The notes beneath the pieces are model-generated. The model had not been told where the DNA came from. It saw only the letters and a list, made by a program, of their open reading frames with translations, and made no database searches. Source: Aristolochia californica (taxonomy: Eukaryota; Streptophyta; Magnoliopsida; Piperales; Aristolochiaceae). Taken from it: 64,000 nucleotides of DNA. This document shows, piece after piece, positions 42,407-53,429 of this stretch; position 1 is the first letter of the stretch; the number at the start of each line of letters is the position of its first letter. The DNA lies in NCBI GenBank assembly GCA_029961685.1, contig JARWKL010000003.1, forward strand, positions 12,989,782 to 13,053,781, written 5' to 3'. A program made the position numbers and the translations under genes.

Positions 42407-42987
42407 TGTTGAATTTAGGATCCCTTTTCCAATATTCTGAGCAAGAGAAAGATGAAAGAAAAAGAAGAAAAGGGAAGAAGAGCTCTCGGGTAGAGAGAAG
42501 AAAAAATAAAAGAGAAAAAGAGGTATGTGCCAAGCAAAGAGAGAGGGAGAGATTAACTCAAAAAGGAGATGTGTAACTTGATTAATTCTGAATTACAACA
42601 CCTCTATTTATAGTAGAGGAAGAAATAGAGTCCTTATACAATTAGCCTTTCAATCTCCTAATTACATTCCAACTCTAACTCTCTAAGATAAGTCTATGCA
42701 AAACAATCTACTAGAAGACTAATATGAGTTGAACTAGAACTCTTTCTTCAATCACGTGAATATAAGGGAGGAAGCCAGCTCGTAGCCTTATCCTTATGGG
42801 TCCATCTTGATCTTCCAACTTATTTTGATAAGGTTGCCAGCTTGTGGGATATTTGTGGGTCCCACTTGATCTTAAAGTCTTCTAACTCATTTTAGCTTGT
42901 GTTTCTTAACTCCTTAACTTGTGCTAGCTTGGGGTGAGGACTCTTCTTGGTGTCCCACGTCCTCATGGTGGGTGCCACATTGTAACA
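42407..42987 (-). repeat. D 3' LTR
   Basis: 581 bp, TGTTGAATTTAGG..ACATTGTAACA on plus. The TATA region reads CTATTTATAGTAGAGG (complement strand use) near 42604. Confidence 0.93.
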
Positions 42988-43536
42988 CTCCCCTGAGAAA
43001 ACATCATAAATGCCCAACTTGCTGCATATGGTAGACATAATCTTGTGAGTGACCGGCTTGGTGAGAATATTTGTAACTTGACTTTGTGATGATATATGCT
43101 TTAGAGATAAGAAACCTGCTTGGAACTTTTCTTGTATAAAATGGCAGTCCACTTAAATATGCTTTGTTCTTTCATGGAAGACTGGATTCGATGTAATGTG
43201 TATTGTTGTTTGATTATCACAATATAGATCTATCGGAGTTTCTTTGTAGAACCCCAATTCAGTGAGAAGAGATCTTATCCATAGGAGTTCACTAACAATG
43301 TGTGCCATGGCTCTATATTCTACTTATTCTACTTCTGCATTAGACCGTGCTACTACTTTTTGCTTCTTACTTTTCCATGTAACCAAATTTCCTCCAACCA
43401 TCGTACAAAATCCCGAAGTAGATTTTCTATCATCCGTGGATCTGACCCAGTCTGGTCTGCATCTGAGAATCCTTCGATGTTGAAGTGACCATGGTTTTTA
43501 TTGAGAAGCCCTCTTCCTGGAGCTCCTTTCAGGTAT
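42988..43536 (-). pseudogene. Copia D RNase H
   Basis: From 43536 the minus frame covers GxCTMVGGNLVTWKSKK-type sequence and ARSNAEVE with an extra VE*VE duplication, then AHIVSELLWIRSLLTELGFY and the DNQTTIHITSNPVFHERTK block. The terminal ORF 42892-43152 (MDCHFIQEKFQAGFLSLKHI, ILTKPVTHK) continues into the LTR. A TAA precedes VDCHFI and a stop sits in the duplicated glutamate stretch. N separates it from the RT. Confidence 0.8.
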
Positions 43537-44269
43537 TGTTGATTTTCAGGACTCCATGAATTTAGCTCATGGAGAAAAAGAGAAAGAAACTCATTGGGAT
43601 AAAACTGGAGGAAGAAGGGTTATGGAATTGATTCTCCCTACCCTCCCCCTGAAGCTTTATTTATTGATTTATGAAACTATTATAATACAATAATACCCCT
43701 GAACTTAGGGTTTAGGGTTTAGGGTTTTAACCCTGGAACTTTAGCTTAATTACATCAATGTCATCTCAATGAGATGACTCTTTATTTACCATCCTGCCAT
43801 CAATGTATGTGGGTTTATGGGTCTTCTTCTCCTTGATATATGGGCCTTGAGCCTATCTTCTTTATCTCTTAGATACATGGGTCTTCCTTGGTCTTATGGG
43901 CTTGGGCCCATCTTTTAATACACTTCAATATGTGAGTCTTCCTTGGTCATGTGGGTTTGGGCCTTGTCTTCCAACACTCCCCCTCAAGCTGGGGGTGAGA
44001 GAACAACATGAACTCCCAGCTTGCTGCAAATGATGTATAAAATAGTTCTTGTATAATATGCCTCCATCTTCCAACACCCCCTCACGGAGGTGCTCTCGTT
44101 CATGAGGACCAGCTGGTATAATATTAGTGAGAGTAAATCACTTCTAGCTGCTAAGACATTGTTCTGAAGTGTCTACCTCCACCACCGTGTCCCTCCACAG
44201 GACAATGACTCTCAAGTGGTAGAGTAATATATGATATTAATGGGGGTAGCAACATAAATATAACAATAA

Positions 44270-44690
44270 GTTCCTTTGTCATGGACTTCCAACCATAAAA
44301 ATTATAATATTTTTGTTGGGGACGAAGTTCCTCCATCATGGACTCCCAAACACAAATAAATTTGATTCTTTTTTTTTTATGGGGATGAAGTTCCTCTGTC
44401 ATGGACTCCCAACCACAAATAAATTTGATTCTTTTCTTGACGGGGATGAAATTCCTCCGTCATGGATTCCCAACCAAAAAAAAATTTTATTCTTTTTTTG
44501 ACGAGGATGAAGTTCCTCCGTCATGGACACCCAACCAAAAATAAATTTGATTCTTTTTTTACGGGGATGAAGTTCCTCTGTCATGGAATCCCAACGAAAA
44601 AAAATTGATTCATTTTTTGACAGGGATGAAGTTCCTCCGTCATAGACTCCCAACCAAAAATAAATTTGATTCTTTTTTTATGGGGATGAC
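44270..44690. repeat. Tandem array, about 60-bp unit, about 7 copies
   Basis: Units begin GAAGTTCCTCCGTCATGGA, then CTCCCAACCAAAAATAAAT, TTGATTCTTTTTTT and ACGGGGAT; they vary mainly in the length of the A and T runs. Unit starts are near 44269, 44326, 44389, 44449, 44510, 44570 and 44630. On the minus strand the unit is close to 20 codons and reads repeats like SMTEELHPRKKRIKFIFGW with frame slips. Confidence 0.93.
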
Positions 44691-46138
44691 AATAAATAAT
44701 GGTATGAGGCTACCTCTTCTTCAATAATAATGTCTCATAAACAGAAACACCATAGCAGTAGCTGAAATGGGTTTGGATTGGGCCCACTTAACACGACCCA
44801 AAATAATCCTTGTAATATCACTCATGAAATAATCCAATGCACATAAGTAGACCAAATAATATGTTGACCAAGGAATAATCTGTCAATTCTTCAAAAATAA
44901 TAATCCAGCCTGAAATTTTTTTTACCGTGTCGCGTTGAAATCTTGGGCGTGTTTACCGAGGTAGAAAATAAGTGGCCCGATTTAGGTTGACTTGGACCGA
45001 GTTGACTTGGTTTGGCTCAGAAGAGTGGTTGGCTGGGTTAACTCAGCCCTGGCTTGACTCCGGCGTGCTGAGTTGACTCGGGTGAGTCAAGATTGTGCTG
45101 GCGCTGAACCTGGCTTTAATACATTTCGTAAGTTATGAAATGTTTAATTTTTAAATAGTAACTCCGTCTTCTTCCTCACTTCAGCGCCGAACAAAGCGAA
45201 AAAACCAGGGAAACTTTCCGGCCCGATGATAACTCCTGCCAGCTAAAAAGGAAACTTTCTGTTAGCAATGCAAGCTTCCTTAGGAAACTTGAATAAGGCA
45301 ACAATGCTCTTCTTCCCTGCGCTAGGAGATCGGAAAAACCAAAGACGACAGATATGTTTCATCGCTGTAGTCAGAAAGTTTTCGGAAATAACCAGCGAAG
45401 GACTTTCCGAATAAAAATCAATCTAGAAGGGGAGATATTTTCTAGAAATAATTTCCACCTACTGTATCTTGTTGTCCAAACGATAATCATGTAGAATCAA
45501 TTGCGGGAATCAGTTTAGCAACTCCAATTTTTTCTATTCTTAACATCTTGAATAATGAACCTGCATAATCACTTGGCAAGACCAAGCCTAGAAGAAATCG
45601 CAGTGAGAGCCTAAATTGGTGAATTAAATCCAGAAATAGCGTCGTCTTCTTCCCCGCTTCCGGACAAAGCGGAAAACCAAAAACGGAAACTAAGCTGGAG
45701 ATGAACCAGGAAGATCACGGAGAAGTAGCTCTGGTAATCACTCCACCTCCCAGCGAGCAATGACAAAAACTGGAAATGGAACTCGACAGAGTTTTTGTAT
45801 CGTCGTTTCTCGGGCAACAACAACGTGATTCAGAATGGACCTCGTCATCCAGCCAGAGCTTCAAAATAAAATAAACCGGCAGAAGATGGTTTTCGAAAAC
45901 TAATATCACGAGAAACTATGGGAAAAAAATGAATAACAAGATGACGAAAAAAAATTTCTAATCCTAAACGTAAGAGAATGAAACCTGAAAAACCATAGCT
46001 AGAGTGCTGAAAATCAAAGCTCTGATACCATGTTTATTTTCAGAACTCCATGAATTTAGCTCATGAAGAAAAAGAGAAAGAAACTCATTGGGAGAAAACT
46101 GAAGGAAGAAGGGTTATGGAATTGATTCTCCCTACCCT

Positions 46139-46218
46139 CGCCCAGGCGCACAGGCAAAGAGGCGCCCAGGCGACCAGGAGACCGCGTGCGGGGGCAAGGC
46201 ACCAGGCGCGCACGCGCG
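46139..46218. other. GC-rich insertion present in only one LTR of N
   Basis: About 77 bases built of AGGCGCxCAGGCG-type words (for example GAGGCGCCCAGGCGACCAGG and GGCGCGCACGCGCGCC) stand between CCCTACCCTC and GAAG in the right LTR. The left LTR goes directly from CCCTACCCTC to CCCCTGAAG. It explains most of the 74-bp length difference of the LTRs and is the most G+C-rich stretch of the window. Confidence 0.85.
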
Positions 46219-46544
46219 CCTGAAGTTCTATTTATAGATTTATGAAATTACTATATTAAAATAATACCCTTGAACTTAGGATTTAGTGTTTAGGGTTTTA
46301 ACCCTGAAACTTTAGTTTAATTACATCAATACCATCTCTATGAGACGACTCTTTATTTACCACCCTGCCATCAATGTATGTGGGTCTATGGGCCTTCTCT
46401 TTGATATATGGGCCTTGAGCCCATCTTCTTTATCTCTTAGATGCATGGGTCTTTCTTGATCTTATGGGCTTGGACCCATCTTTTAATACACTTCAATATG
46501 TGAGTCTTCCTTGGTCGTGTGAGCTTGGGCCCTATCTTCCAACA

Positions 46545-47480
46545 TATATTATAGTATCCTTTCGAGTGCTTGCCAATGATTAAGTTGTGACTTGTGCATG
46601 TATTGACTTACCACACTTATTGGATATGAAATATCCGGCCTTGTTACGCACATGTAAATAAGTCTTTCCACTATTCTTTGATATTTTTCAATATCTACAT
46701 CTTCTCCAGTGCCTCCACATAATTTTGTATTTGAGTCCATAGGAGTGTCTGCTGGTTTGCATCCCATCATTCCTGTCTTCTCTAGTAGATCAAGGGCATA
46801 CTTCCTTTGGGATAACACAATCCCATGTCTAGATTGTAATACTTCAATACCCAAAAAATATTTGAGTAGTCCAAGATCCTTAGTCTTGAATTCAGCACAT
46901 ATTTTTTCTGTTGTTTTCTGGATGCCCTCGGAATCACTACCAGTTAAAATGATATCATCGACATATATAGCCAGAATCACCTTACCTCTTGGTGTATTTT
47001 CAATAAATATTGAGTGATCTCCAGAGCATCTGTAAAAGCCAGCCCGTATGAGGGCTTGACTAAATTTCTCAAACCATGCCTGAGGGAACTGTTTTAGACC
47101 ATATAAATATTTTTTTAGGCGGCATACTGACCCCTCAACCACATACCCAGGTGGTTATTGCATATAAATTTATTCTTTAATATCACCATTAAGAAATGCA
47201 TTTTTCACATCAAGTTGATATATCGACCATGATGAATTGGCCGCCAGAGATAATAATATATGTAATGAGTTCATTTTTGCCACTGGAGAGAAGGTTTCTT
47301 CATAATCAATCCCATAACACTGATTATAACATTTGGCAACTAGTCGAGCCTTCATCGTGCAATTGACCCATCTGGATTATGTTTGATAGTATAAACCCAC
47401 TTGCAACCAACAAGTTTTTTATTTGTTCGAAGAGGAACCAGTGACCTTGTATGATTGTCATTAAGTGCCTTCATTTCTTC
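46545..47480 (-). pseudogene. Copia D reverse transcriptase
   Basis: The 197-codon ORF 46549-47142 has VCRLKKYLYGLKQFPQAWF, the intact catalytic box YVDDIILTG, FKTKDLGLLKYFLGIEVL, the GMMGCKPADTPMD block and YPISVVSQYMHKSQLNHWQA. Upstream 47170-47355 has [39 protein letters not shown] and [15 protein letters not shown] stop/frame change lies between at about 47150. This is nearly all of copia RT. Confidence 0.9.
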
Positions 47481-48860
47481 ATCCATTGCTGCCTTCCACC
47501 CTGGATGTTGTAGAGCTTCCTAATAGACTGTGGAGCAGATATGGAGGAAATAGAAGAAAGAAACTGATAACATAAAGGTGAGAGGCGATGATGAGACACA
47601 AAATTTGAAATGGGATGAGAAGTAGAAGGTCTAGTGCATGATCTAGGCTTTTTCCTTATAGCAATAGGACGAGTATCATATAGAGGGCCAAAAATAACTG
47701 GTGATGAAGGACTTACCTCTATTGGATTTGTTAACTCGGCAGGTATGGTGTGGGCCACTTGCTCTGGGGGTTGAATAATCTCTGTATCATGAGGCATAAC
47801 TGGTTAAGGGGAACCTGGTATAGAGGACAGACCAGGAGGAGCACTATCAGAATAAAATGAGGAGTCTTCAAAAAATGTTACATTTCTGGACACAAATAAA
47901 CGTTGAAGAGTGGGACTATAATAAACATAACCCTTTTGTGTGCGAGAGTATCCCAAGAAGATACACTTGATAGATTTAGGATCAAGTTTGCTGTGTCTAG
48001 GAAATGAATTATGAATAAAACATTGACATCCAAAGACTTTCAAAGGTAATGGAAACGAATCATCATTTGATAATAATCTAGAGTAAGGAGATTTATTACC
48101 AAGAACGGAAGACAGTAGACGATTTATAAGAAAGCAAGCCGTAAGGACTACATGAGGCCAATAAAAGTATGAAACTTTCATGGCATATAATAAACCTCGA
48201 GCTACCTCAAGAATATGATGATTTTTCCATTTGACTACACTATTTTGTTGAGGAGTGTAGACGCCTAATGTTTGTTGGATAATGCCATTTTCTTAACAAA
48301 AAGAGTCAAGGTCTTTGGAAACATATTCTTTAGCATTATCAGACCGGAGAATTTTTATTTTTGACCAAATTATGTGAGTACCATAGCATGAAATGACTTA
48401 AAAATAAATGGTATCTCAAAACGCTCCTTACATATAAACAACCAAGTTGTGCGAGTGAAATCATCAATAAATGTAATAAAATATTTTGCTTGAGAAATGT
48501 TGGAGATACTCAAGGGCCCTCAAACATCAGTATGAATCAAAGAAAATGGAGTAACACTTTTGACTTCTGGACGAGGAGAGTATGTACTCCTTTAATGTTT
48601 ACTTAATTAACAAACCGCACAATGAAATTCTGACCTTACTTTAAGAGAAGGAAACATATAATGAAGAGATTGTGCAGATGGATGTCCCAACCAATTGTGC
48701 CATAACCATGTCTCATTTTCAGTAGTGGAAACCATATTCATTTTTGGCACATCCAAGTAGTAAAACCCCCCTTGTTCATGGCCTCCACCAATCACCGCTT
48801 CGTTATAAGATCCTGAAAGACACATGAAGTGGGTGAGAAGATAACAGGGCAATTAAAATA
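47481..48860 (-). pseudogene. Copia D integrase and linker
   Basis: ORF 48607-48852 holds the GAG-pre-integrase (GGGHEQGGFYYLDVPKM, WLWHNWLGHPSAQSLHYMFP). Past a broken core (48240-48600, with PQQNxV-type sequence near 48250 in complement) the ORF 47804-48181 covers ACFLINRLLSSVLGNKSPYS, KVFGCQCFIHNS and SKCIFLGYSRTQKGYVYYS-like sequence. The linker ORF 47471-47797 has the DTRPIAIRKKPRSCTRP motif. The core is interrupted by stops. Confidence 0.85.
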
Positions 48861-50180
48861 TTTAGTCACCTAACTAACAGATAATAGATTCAAATGGAAA
48901 GTAGGAACAAAAAAAATATCAGTGAGCGGAAGTGATGGTGTGGCAGAAGTGGAACCTTACCCTTGGACTTTGATTTGAGAACCGTCAGCTATGGTAACAT
49001 ACTTGTGTGAAAGACTCAGAGATAGAGAATGTAATAAATTTTTGTCACTTGTAAGATGCTCGAAGGCTCCTGAGTCAATTATCCAGGACGAAGATGAGGT
49101 AGATAGCATACCTGAAGTGGTAGTGGCAGTAGTAGTTATGGAGGAACTAGGAGAAGAATCTAGCATTGTCTTCATTTTCTAAAATAGCTCATACTCTTCA
49201 TCAGTAAAAATTTTCTGTGTTGTTGATTTTGTGGGTTGTCCTTCTTTTGTATCACTTACAAAGGCTTGATTAGATTTTGTCAATTCTAATTTTCCATTGG
49301 CTTTATAGCATATTTATTTATAATGAGCATATTGTCCATAGTAACTACATGCCTTGGAATCCTTGTAATAACATACACTGTGGCCAATTTTTTTTTTTAT
49401 AATGAGTACATTCTTTCCCATCCTCTCTGCTAGCACCAGTTCTTCCACCTCTTCCTTTGGCTCCTCTATAATCTCTGCCTCGACCTCGGCCGTGGTCACA
49501 TGATGATCCTCTATGATCGGATTACGTAACGGATGATACTTTAGTAGTGGAGGAAGAAGTGCCTGGAATACGAAGTAGTGTTCCACATACATCATCAAAC
49601 TTGTGGATAACAGAAGCACTTAGAAGTTAACTCTTGGCAATCTCAAGATGGGGTTTAACATTTTCAAGGCAGATAACAATAATTAAGGCTTCCTTCTACT
49701 TGTCTTGGATAGAAATATCTGTGGTTGAAGGCTGAGCGAACTTCCACTCTTGAAGAAAGCCTCTAAAGCTGGCCAAGTACTCATGGATATTTTCTCCTTG
49801 TTTAGTATTCAACATTCTTTTGAGAATGTCATATGGTCAATGTAGAGTATCCGGGCAAGAGTACAGTTTAGCACATGTCTCCCAAATTTTTTTAGCAGTG
49901 TCAAGATGAATGACATTATTGGAGACATGTTCTTCCACGGTGTTGATTAGTCAACTAATCACCAAAATATCTTTATTAAACCATTTGTTATAAATAATAT
50001 CATCTTCGTCAATAGGTGGTCCTCAGGTGGTGAGGTGACGAAGTAGGTCTTTTGTTATAAGGAACCTCCAAACCAACGTGGACCAACTCATAAAATTTGA
50101 TACACCAAGTAAGGGTATGGTGGTAATTCTCGGTATATCACTTTTGATATTCCTATTCTCTTCAGCCATGATAGGCCCTT
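48861..50180 (-). pseudogene. Copia D gag and protease, broken
   Basis: The gag ATG is near 50170 (MAEENRNIKSDIPRI, then TTIPLLGVSNFMSW). A stop falls after the RHLTT stretch, another in the VIS-LIN stretch near 49950. TKQGENIHEYLASFRGFLQE is near 49800. The zinc knuckle near 49340 is degenerate. The protease ORF 48957-49175 is well kept: SSSWIIDSGAFEHLTSDKN with the catalytic DSGA, then VTIADGSQIKVQG. Confidence 0.85.
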
Positions 50181-50662
50181 ATTAAAAAAATTCTAATAAT
50201 AACACCAAGTAGTACTCTTCAAACAACTCGATGTATGGGGAATTTTAGTATTGATGCTAAATTATTATTCTGATTTTTTTTACTCTAATACCACCCATAA
50301 GGGACTCAATAACAATCTTCTACATCTGGGGACTCTTGTTCCCATGAAAAAAAATTCCAACAATTTGATCATGGACTGGTCTCGGTTAACAGAATTTCCA
50401 AACCGACAAAACTGTTTTGATAGCTTCTTCTAGATAGAGAGGCATGCATATCCATAATATAATAAGATGAAAGGATTCACATACTCATATTTAAATCATC
50501 TTCTAAATTTGGAAACAAGTAACATGAAGAAAAAAAAATTAAGCACTTATCTCACGACTTGTGATCTTCCTTCACAAAAGAGCCTTTTTTGAGTGGTGTT
50601 GATCATCACTTCTTTAGAGCATTCCTTTGATGAGGGATCCTAAATTTAATGCTCTGATACCA

Positions 50663-51269
50663 TGTTTAATTTAGGATCTATTTTCCAATATTTTGAGTAA
50701 GAGAAAGAAGAAAGAAAAAGATTAAAAGGGAAGAAGTGCTATCGGGTAGAGAGAAGAAAAAAGAAAAGAGAAAAAGAGGTATGTGCCAAGCAAAGAGAGA
50801 GGGAGAGATTAAGTCAAGAAGGAGATGTGTAACTTGATTAATTCCGAATAACAACACCTCTATTTATAGTAGAGGAAGAGATAGAGTCCTTATACAATTA
50901 GCCTTTTAATCTCCTAATTACATTCAAACTCTAACTCTCTAAGATTAGTTTATTCAAAACAATCTACTAGATGACTAATATAATTTGAACTAGAACTCTT
51001 TCTTCAATTACGTGAATATAAGGGAGGAGGCCAGCTTGTGGCCTTATCCTTATGGGTCCCTCATGATCTTCCAGCTTATCTTGATAAGGTTGCCAGTTCG
51101 TGGGATATTTGTGGGTCCCACTTGATCTTCAAGTCTTCTAACTCATTTCAGCTTGTGCTTCTTAATTCCTTAACTCGTGCTAGCTTGAATGAGGACTCTT
51201 CTTGGTGTCCCACGTTCTCATGGTGGGTCTCACCTTCTCGAGTACCATGGTGGGTCCCACATTGTAACA
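50663..51269 (-). repeat. D 5' LTR with primer site
   Basis: 607 bp, TGTTTAATTTAGG..ACATTGTAACA; primer-site complement at 50651-50662. It is 26 bases longer than the 3' LTR, partly from CTCACCTTCTCGAGTACCATGG near 51228-51250. 50181-50650 between gag and the primer site is untranslated leader. Confidence 0.92.
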
Positions 51270-51493
51270 ATGATACTAATACTTTGAAACAAATCTAGAA
51301 TGTGACTTTCTTTTTTTTTTTAAGAAAAATAGAGGTGTTTGTGATAGTAGAACTATTAAAATAACTTAACAAATCGGGTTGACCAACGGTGACATCAAAG
51401 AAATTTTTAAGGGGTGAGCATAAGTTTTGGATATGATGATGCGGAAGATACACAACCAAGTGACAAAAAATGAAAAATATTGAAAACAACATT

Positions 51494-51902
51494 TGTAAAA
51501 GTTAGGATCCCATGAGAATGACTCTAGGTTAACGTGGAAGAATAAGGAGAGAAGAGAGAGAGGAGAGAGAAGAAGGATGTGAGAGAGGAGAGTTTGGATT
51601 AAGGGAAGGTGAGAATGCGTCAAGGGAGAAGAGTGGGTGGCTGGACGATTTCTGAAAGAGAGGAGAAGGCTTGAATGCCTTACCTCTTAGCTAAAGCTCT
51701 TATTTATAGTGTTACAATGCCCTCAAGGCTACAACTCAATAGAGTAAAAGACATAATCAGACAACGTATTTACATCTCTATACCATCCTTATGGAACTTA
51801 TCATAAATTACTACTTTGCCACTCCTTTAATGTGTAGGCTTCTAGCCTTGAGCTTGTGGGCTTCTAGCCTTGAGCTTGTGGGCTTCAACCCATCTTCCAA
51901 CA
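51494..51902 (-). repeat. F 3' LTR
   Basis: 409 bp, TGTAAAAGTTAGGATCC..CTTCCAACA. It has a tandem duplication of CTTCTAGCCTTGAGCTTGTGGG (about 51839-51884) that the 5' LTR lacks. Confidence 0.92.
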
Positions 51903-51954
51903 CTCCCCATCAAGCTGGAGGAGAAAATACATAAAAAATACCCAGCTTGCCACA

Positions 51955-52120
51955 TATATAAGATAGAATTTTGGATGTAACTGATTTTGTGAGGATATCA
52001 GTTATTTGCTCTTGAGATGAAACATATTTAAGAGAGATTATTCCTGCTTGAAACTTTTCCCGTATAAAATGACAATCTACCTCAAAATACTTAGTTCTTT
52101 CATGGAAGACTGGATTTGAC
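51955..52120 (-). pseudogene. Copia F RNase H, C-terminal part
   Basis: Continues the RNase H from 55098 after the G4 insertion: complement of the 52080-52120 stretch reads SNPVFHERTKYFEVDCHFIR-like sequence, then QAGIISLKYVSSQEQI and SVTSKILSYIC-type sequence towards the LTR. Frame is mostly open but short. Confidence 0.75.
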
Positions 52121-52898
52121 TGTTATAGTCCCTAGCCATGGATCTAGTAACTCAGCGAGTTGAATATGAATCCAGCACTGTTTGAGGGCTTCTTATCATG
52201 TTTTTGTGAAAAGAACTCTCTTATACTTCTCTTTTCACGTTCTAATTGAAAAGGAGTTTCCTTTTCTCAATTATAGATGCACCAATTCAATCAAGAGACT
52301 GTTTTAAGGATCCAATTATGAAACCCGACTTTATTCCTCACATCAATGAATAGGGTTTCTGAATTCATGCAACTACCAATGCTGAATGTAATGAGGGCAG
52401 TCTCTAGCTTTTCTAAACTCGGAAAAGATAGATAAAAATACCTCTTGAAGACCTCCTTCAATTCAGCAACTCGAAAATCCCTTTCTTGATGCTAAGGCTC
52501 ACGCAAATTCTCCTTCCCTCACTGCTGGTTTGTGGAAGAGATGGATGACTATTGCAGCATGGAAGAGAAGGCTGATTCCTTCTCCTTTTCCTTCCAAGAT
52601 CTCCTCAAAGACTCCCCAATGGATGCAGCAAACCCCCAAGAGAGTTCACACCAAGAACCCTAGAATAGAGAGCCTAGAAGGAACCTAAATTACCCTAGAT
52701 TATGCTAATTCCGAACTTGCTTTATTTCTCCATCCTTACCCCTTAAATAGGGTAATTAATATCAACATAGGTTAGTGTTATAAAACCCAATTCTACCTCT
52801 ACCTTTAAGTCTTATTACAAATCAATAAAATTCGAAATTAAAAGCAACATAAATAATAAAAGTAAAGTAGATGACTCAGTGTTATTGAGTCCATAACA
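52121..52898 (-). repeat. G4 3' LTR
   Basis: 778 bp, TGTTATAGTCCC..TCCATAACA. The complement of ACCCCTTAAATAGGGTAAT (about 52739-52757) is the shared core promoter-like motif. Confidence 0.95.
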
Positions 52899-53428
52899 TC
52901 TGCCCCCCCCTTGGAGATCGAGCTTGTCCTCAAGCTCGGAAGCTGGGTAGACCTGGTGGAAGTTGTCAAGCCGATCCCATTCTGCGTAGTTGTGGCCGAT
53001 TGCTGCCCAATAATGGCATGCAGGGAGATGTCCGGTGGTTCTTCCTCAATCATATTCTCTGTCAGCTCGATATCCTCATCTTCAACCTTATCGATCAAAA
53101 ACAATCTTTTGCATTGATGCCCAACCCGATATGGTTCATCACAGTTGTAACACAGATTCTTAGCCCGCCGTTCTGCCATCTCAGAACTTGTCAATTTTTT
53201 TTATATAAGGAGGTGTAGGATGACTAGATCTCGGATCCCCAGTCAAAGTAATACCTGGGTTGTTTCTCGGAGGAATGCACTCCCCTGACCATGGAGGTCG
53301 TCAGTGTTGTGCCTGCTGTCGCAGTTCTAAAGCACGATCTATATTCATAGCGCTGGATAAGTCAACAGGTGCATAGAGCTCCACCTCAAGCTTTAATGCC
53401 TCAGTCAGTCCTACTGTAAACAACGCAA
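52899..53428 (-). pseudogene. G4 gag C-terminal part with zinc knuckle and residual pol end
   Basis: Continues the gag below a TAA at 53430-53432: ALFTVGLTEALKLEVELYAP, VDLSSAMNIDRALELRQQAQ, a TGA, then after a frameshift in an A run (about 53193-53202) SSEMAERRAKNLCYNCDEPY with RVGHQCKRLFLI. The knuckle CYNCDEPYRVGHQC is the usual form in chromovirus-type gypsy gags. An acidic linker (EDEDIELTENMIEEEPPD) and ISLHAIIGQQS follow, which is where the protease would start; instead the sequence jumps to the LEDKL-type pol end. Confidence 0.85.
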
Positions 53429-53429
53429 C

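Larger units (their letters stand above)
43537..46544 (-). mobile_element. N: non-coding LTR element nested in D
   Basis: LTRs 43537-43976 (440 bp) and 46031-46544 (514 bp) start TGTTGATTTTCAGG / TGTTTATTTTCAGA and end CTTCCAACA. The primer site complement GCTCTGATACCA is at 46019-46030; the polypurine complement CTCCCCCTCAAGCTGGGGG is at 43977-43995. Flanks GGTAT/TATAT give only an imperfect TSD, but removing N restores the D pol sequence (AGGTAT..TATAGTATCC, compare 55428-55440). The internal region holds a 60-bp tandem array and GC-richer leader, no ORF of a known family. Confidence 0.88.
42407..51269 (-). mobile_element. Ty1/copia element D, nearly complete, with nested N
   Basis: LTRs 42407-42987 and 50663-51269 and the perfect TSD ATGAT (42402-42406, 51270-51274). 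The primer site, complement of GCTCTGATACCA, is at 50651-50662. On the minus strand: gag about 50180 to 49200, protease about 49175-48957, integrase, RT to 46545, N inserted (43537-46544), then RNase H to 42988. Several stops and frameshifts make it inactive, but the protease and RT active-site motifs are intact, so it is fairly young. Confidence 0.93.

Noticed and set aside
43700..43740. Interstitial telomere
   Set aside because: Only three units, inside an LTR that is repeated elsewhere.
44270..44690. CRISPR-like array
   Set aside because: Units are contiguous with no unique spacers, the genome is a plant, and the array is a minisatellite in an LTR element.
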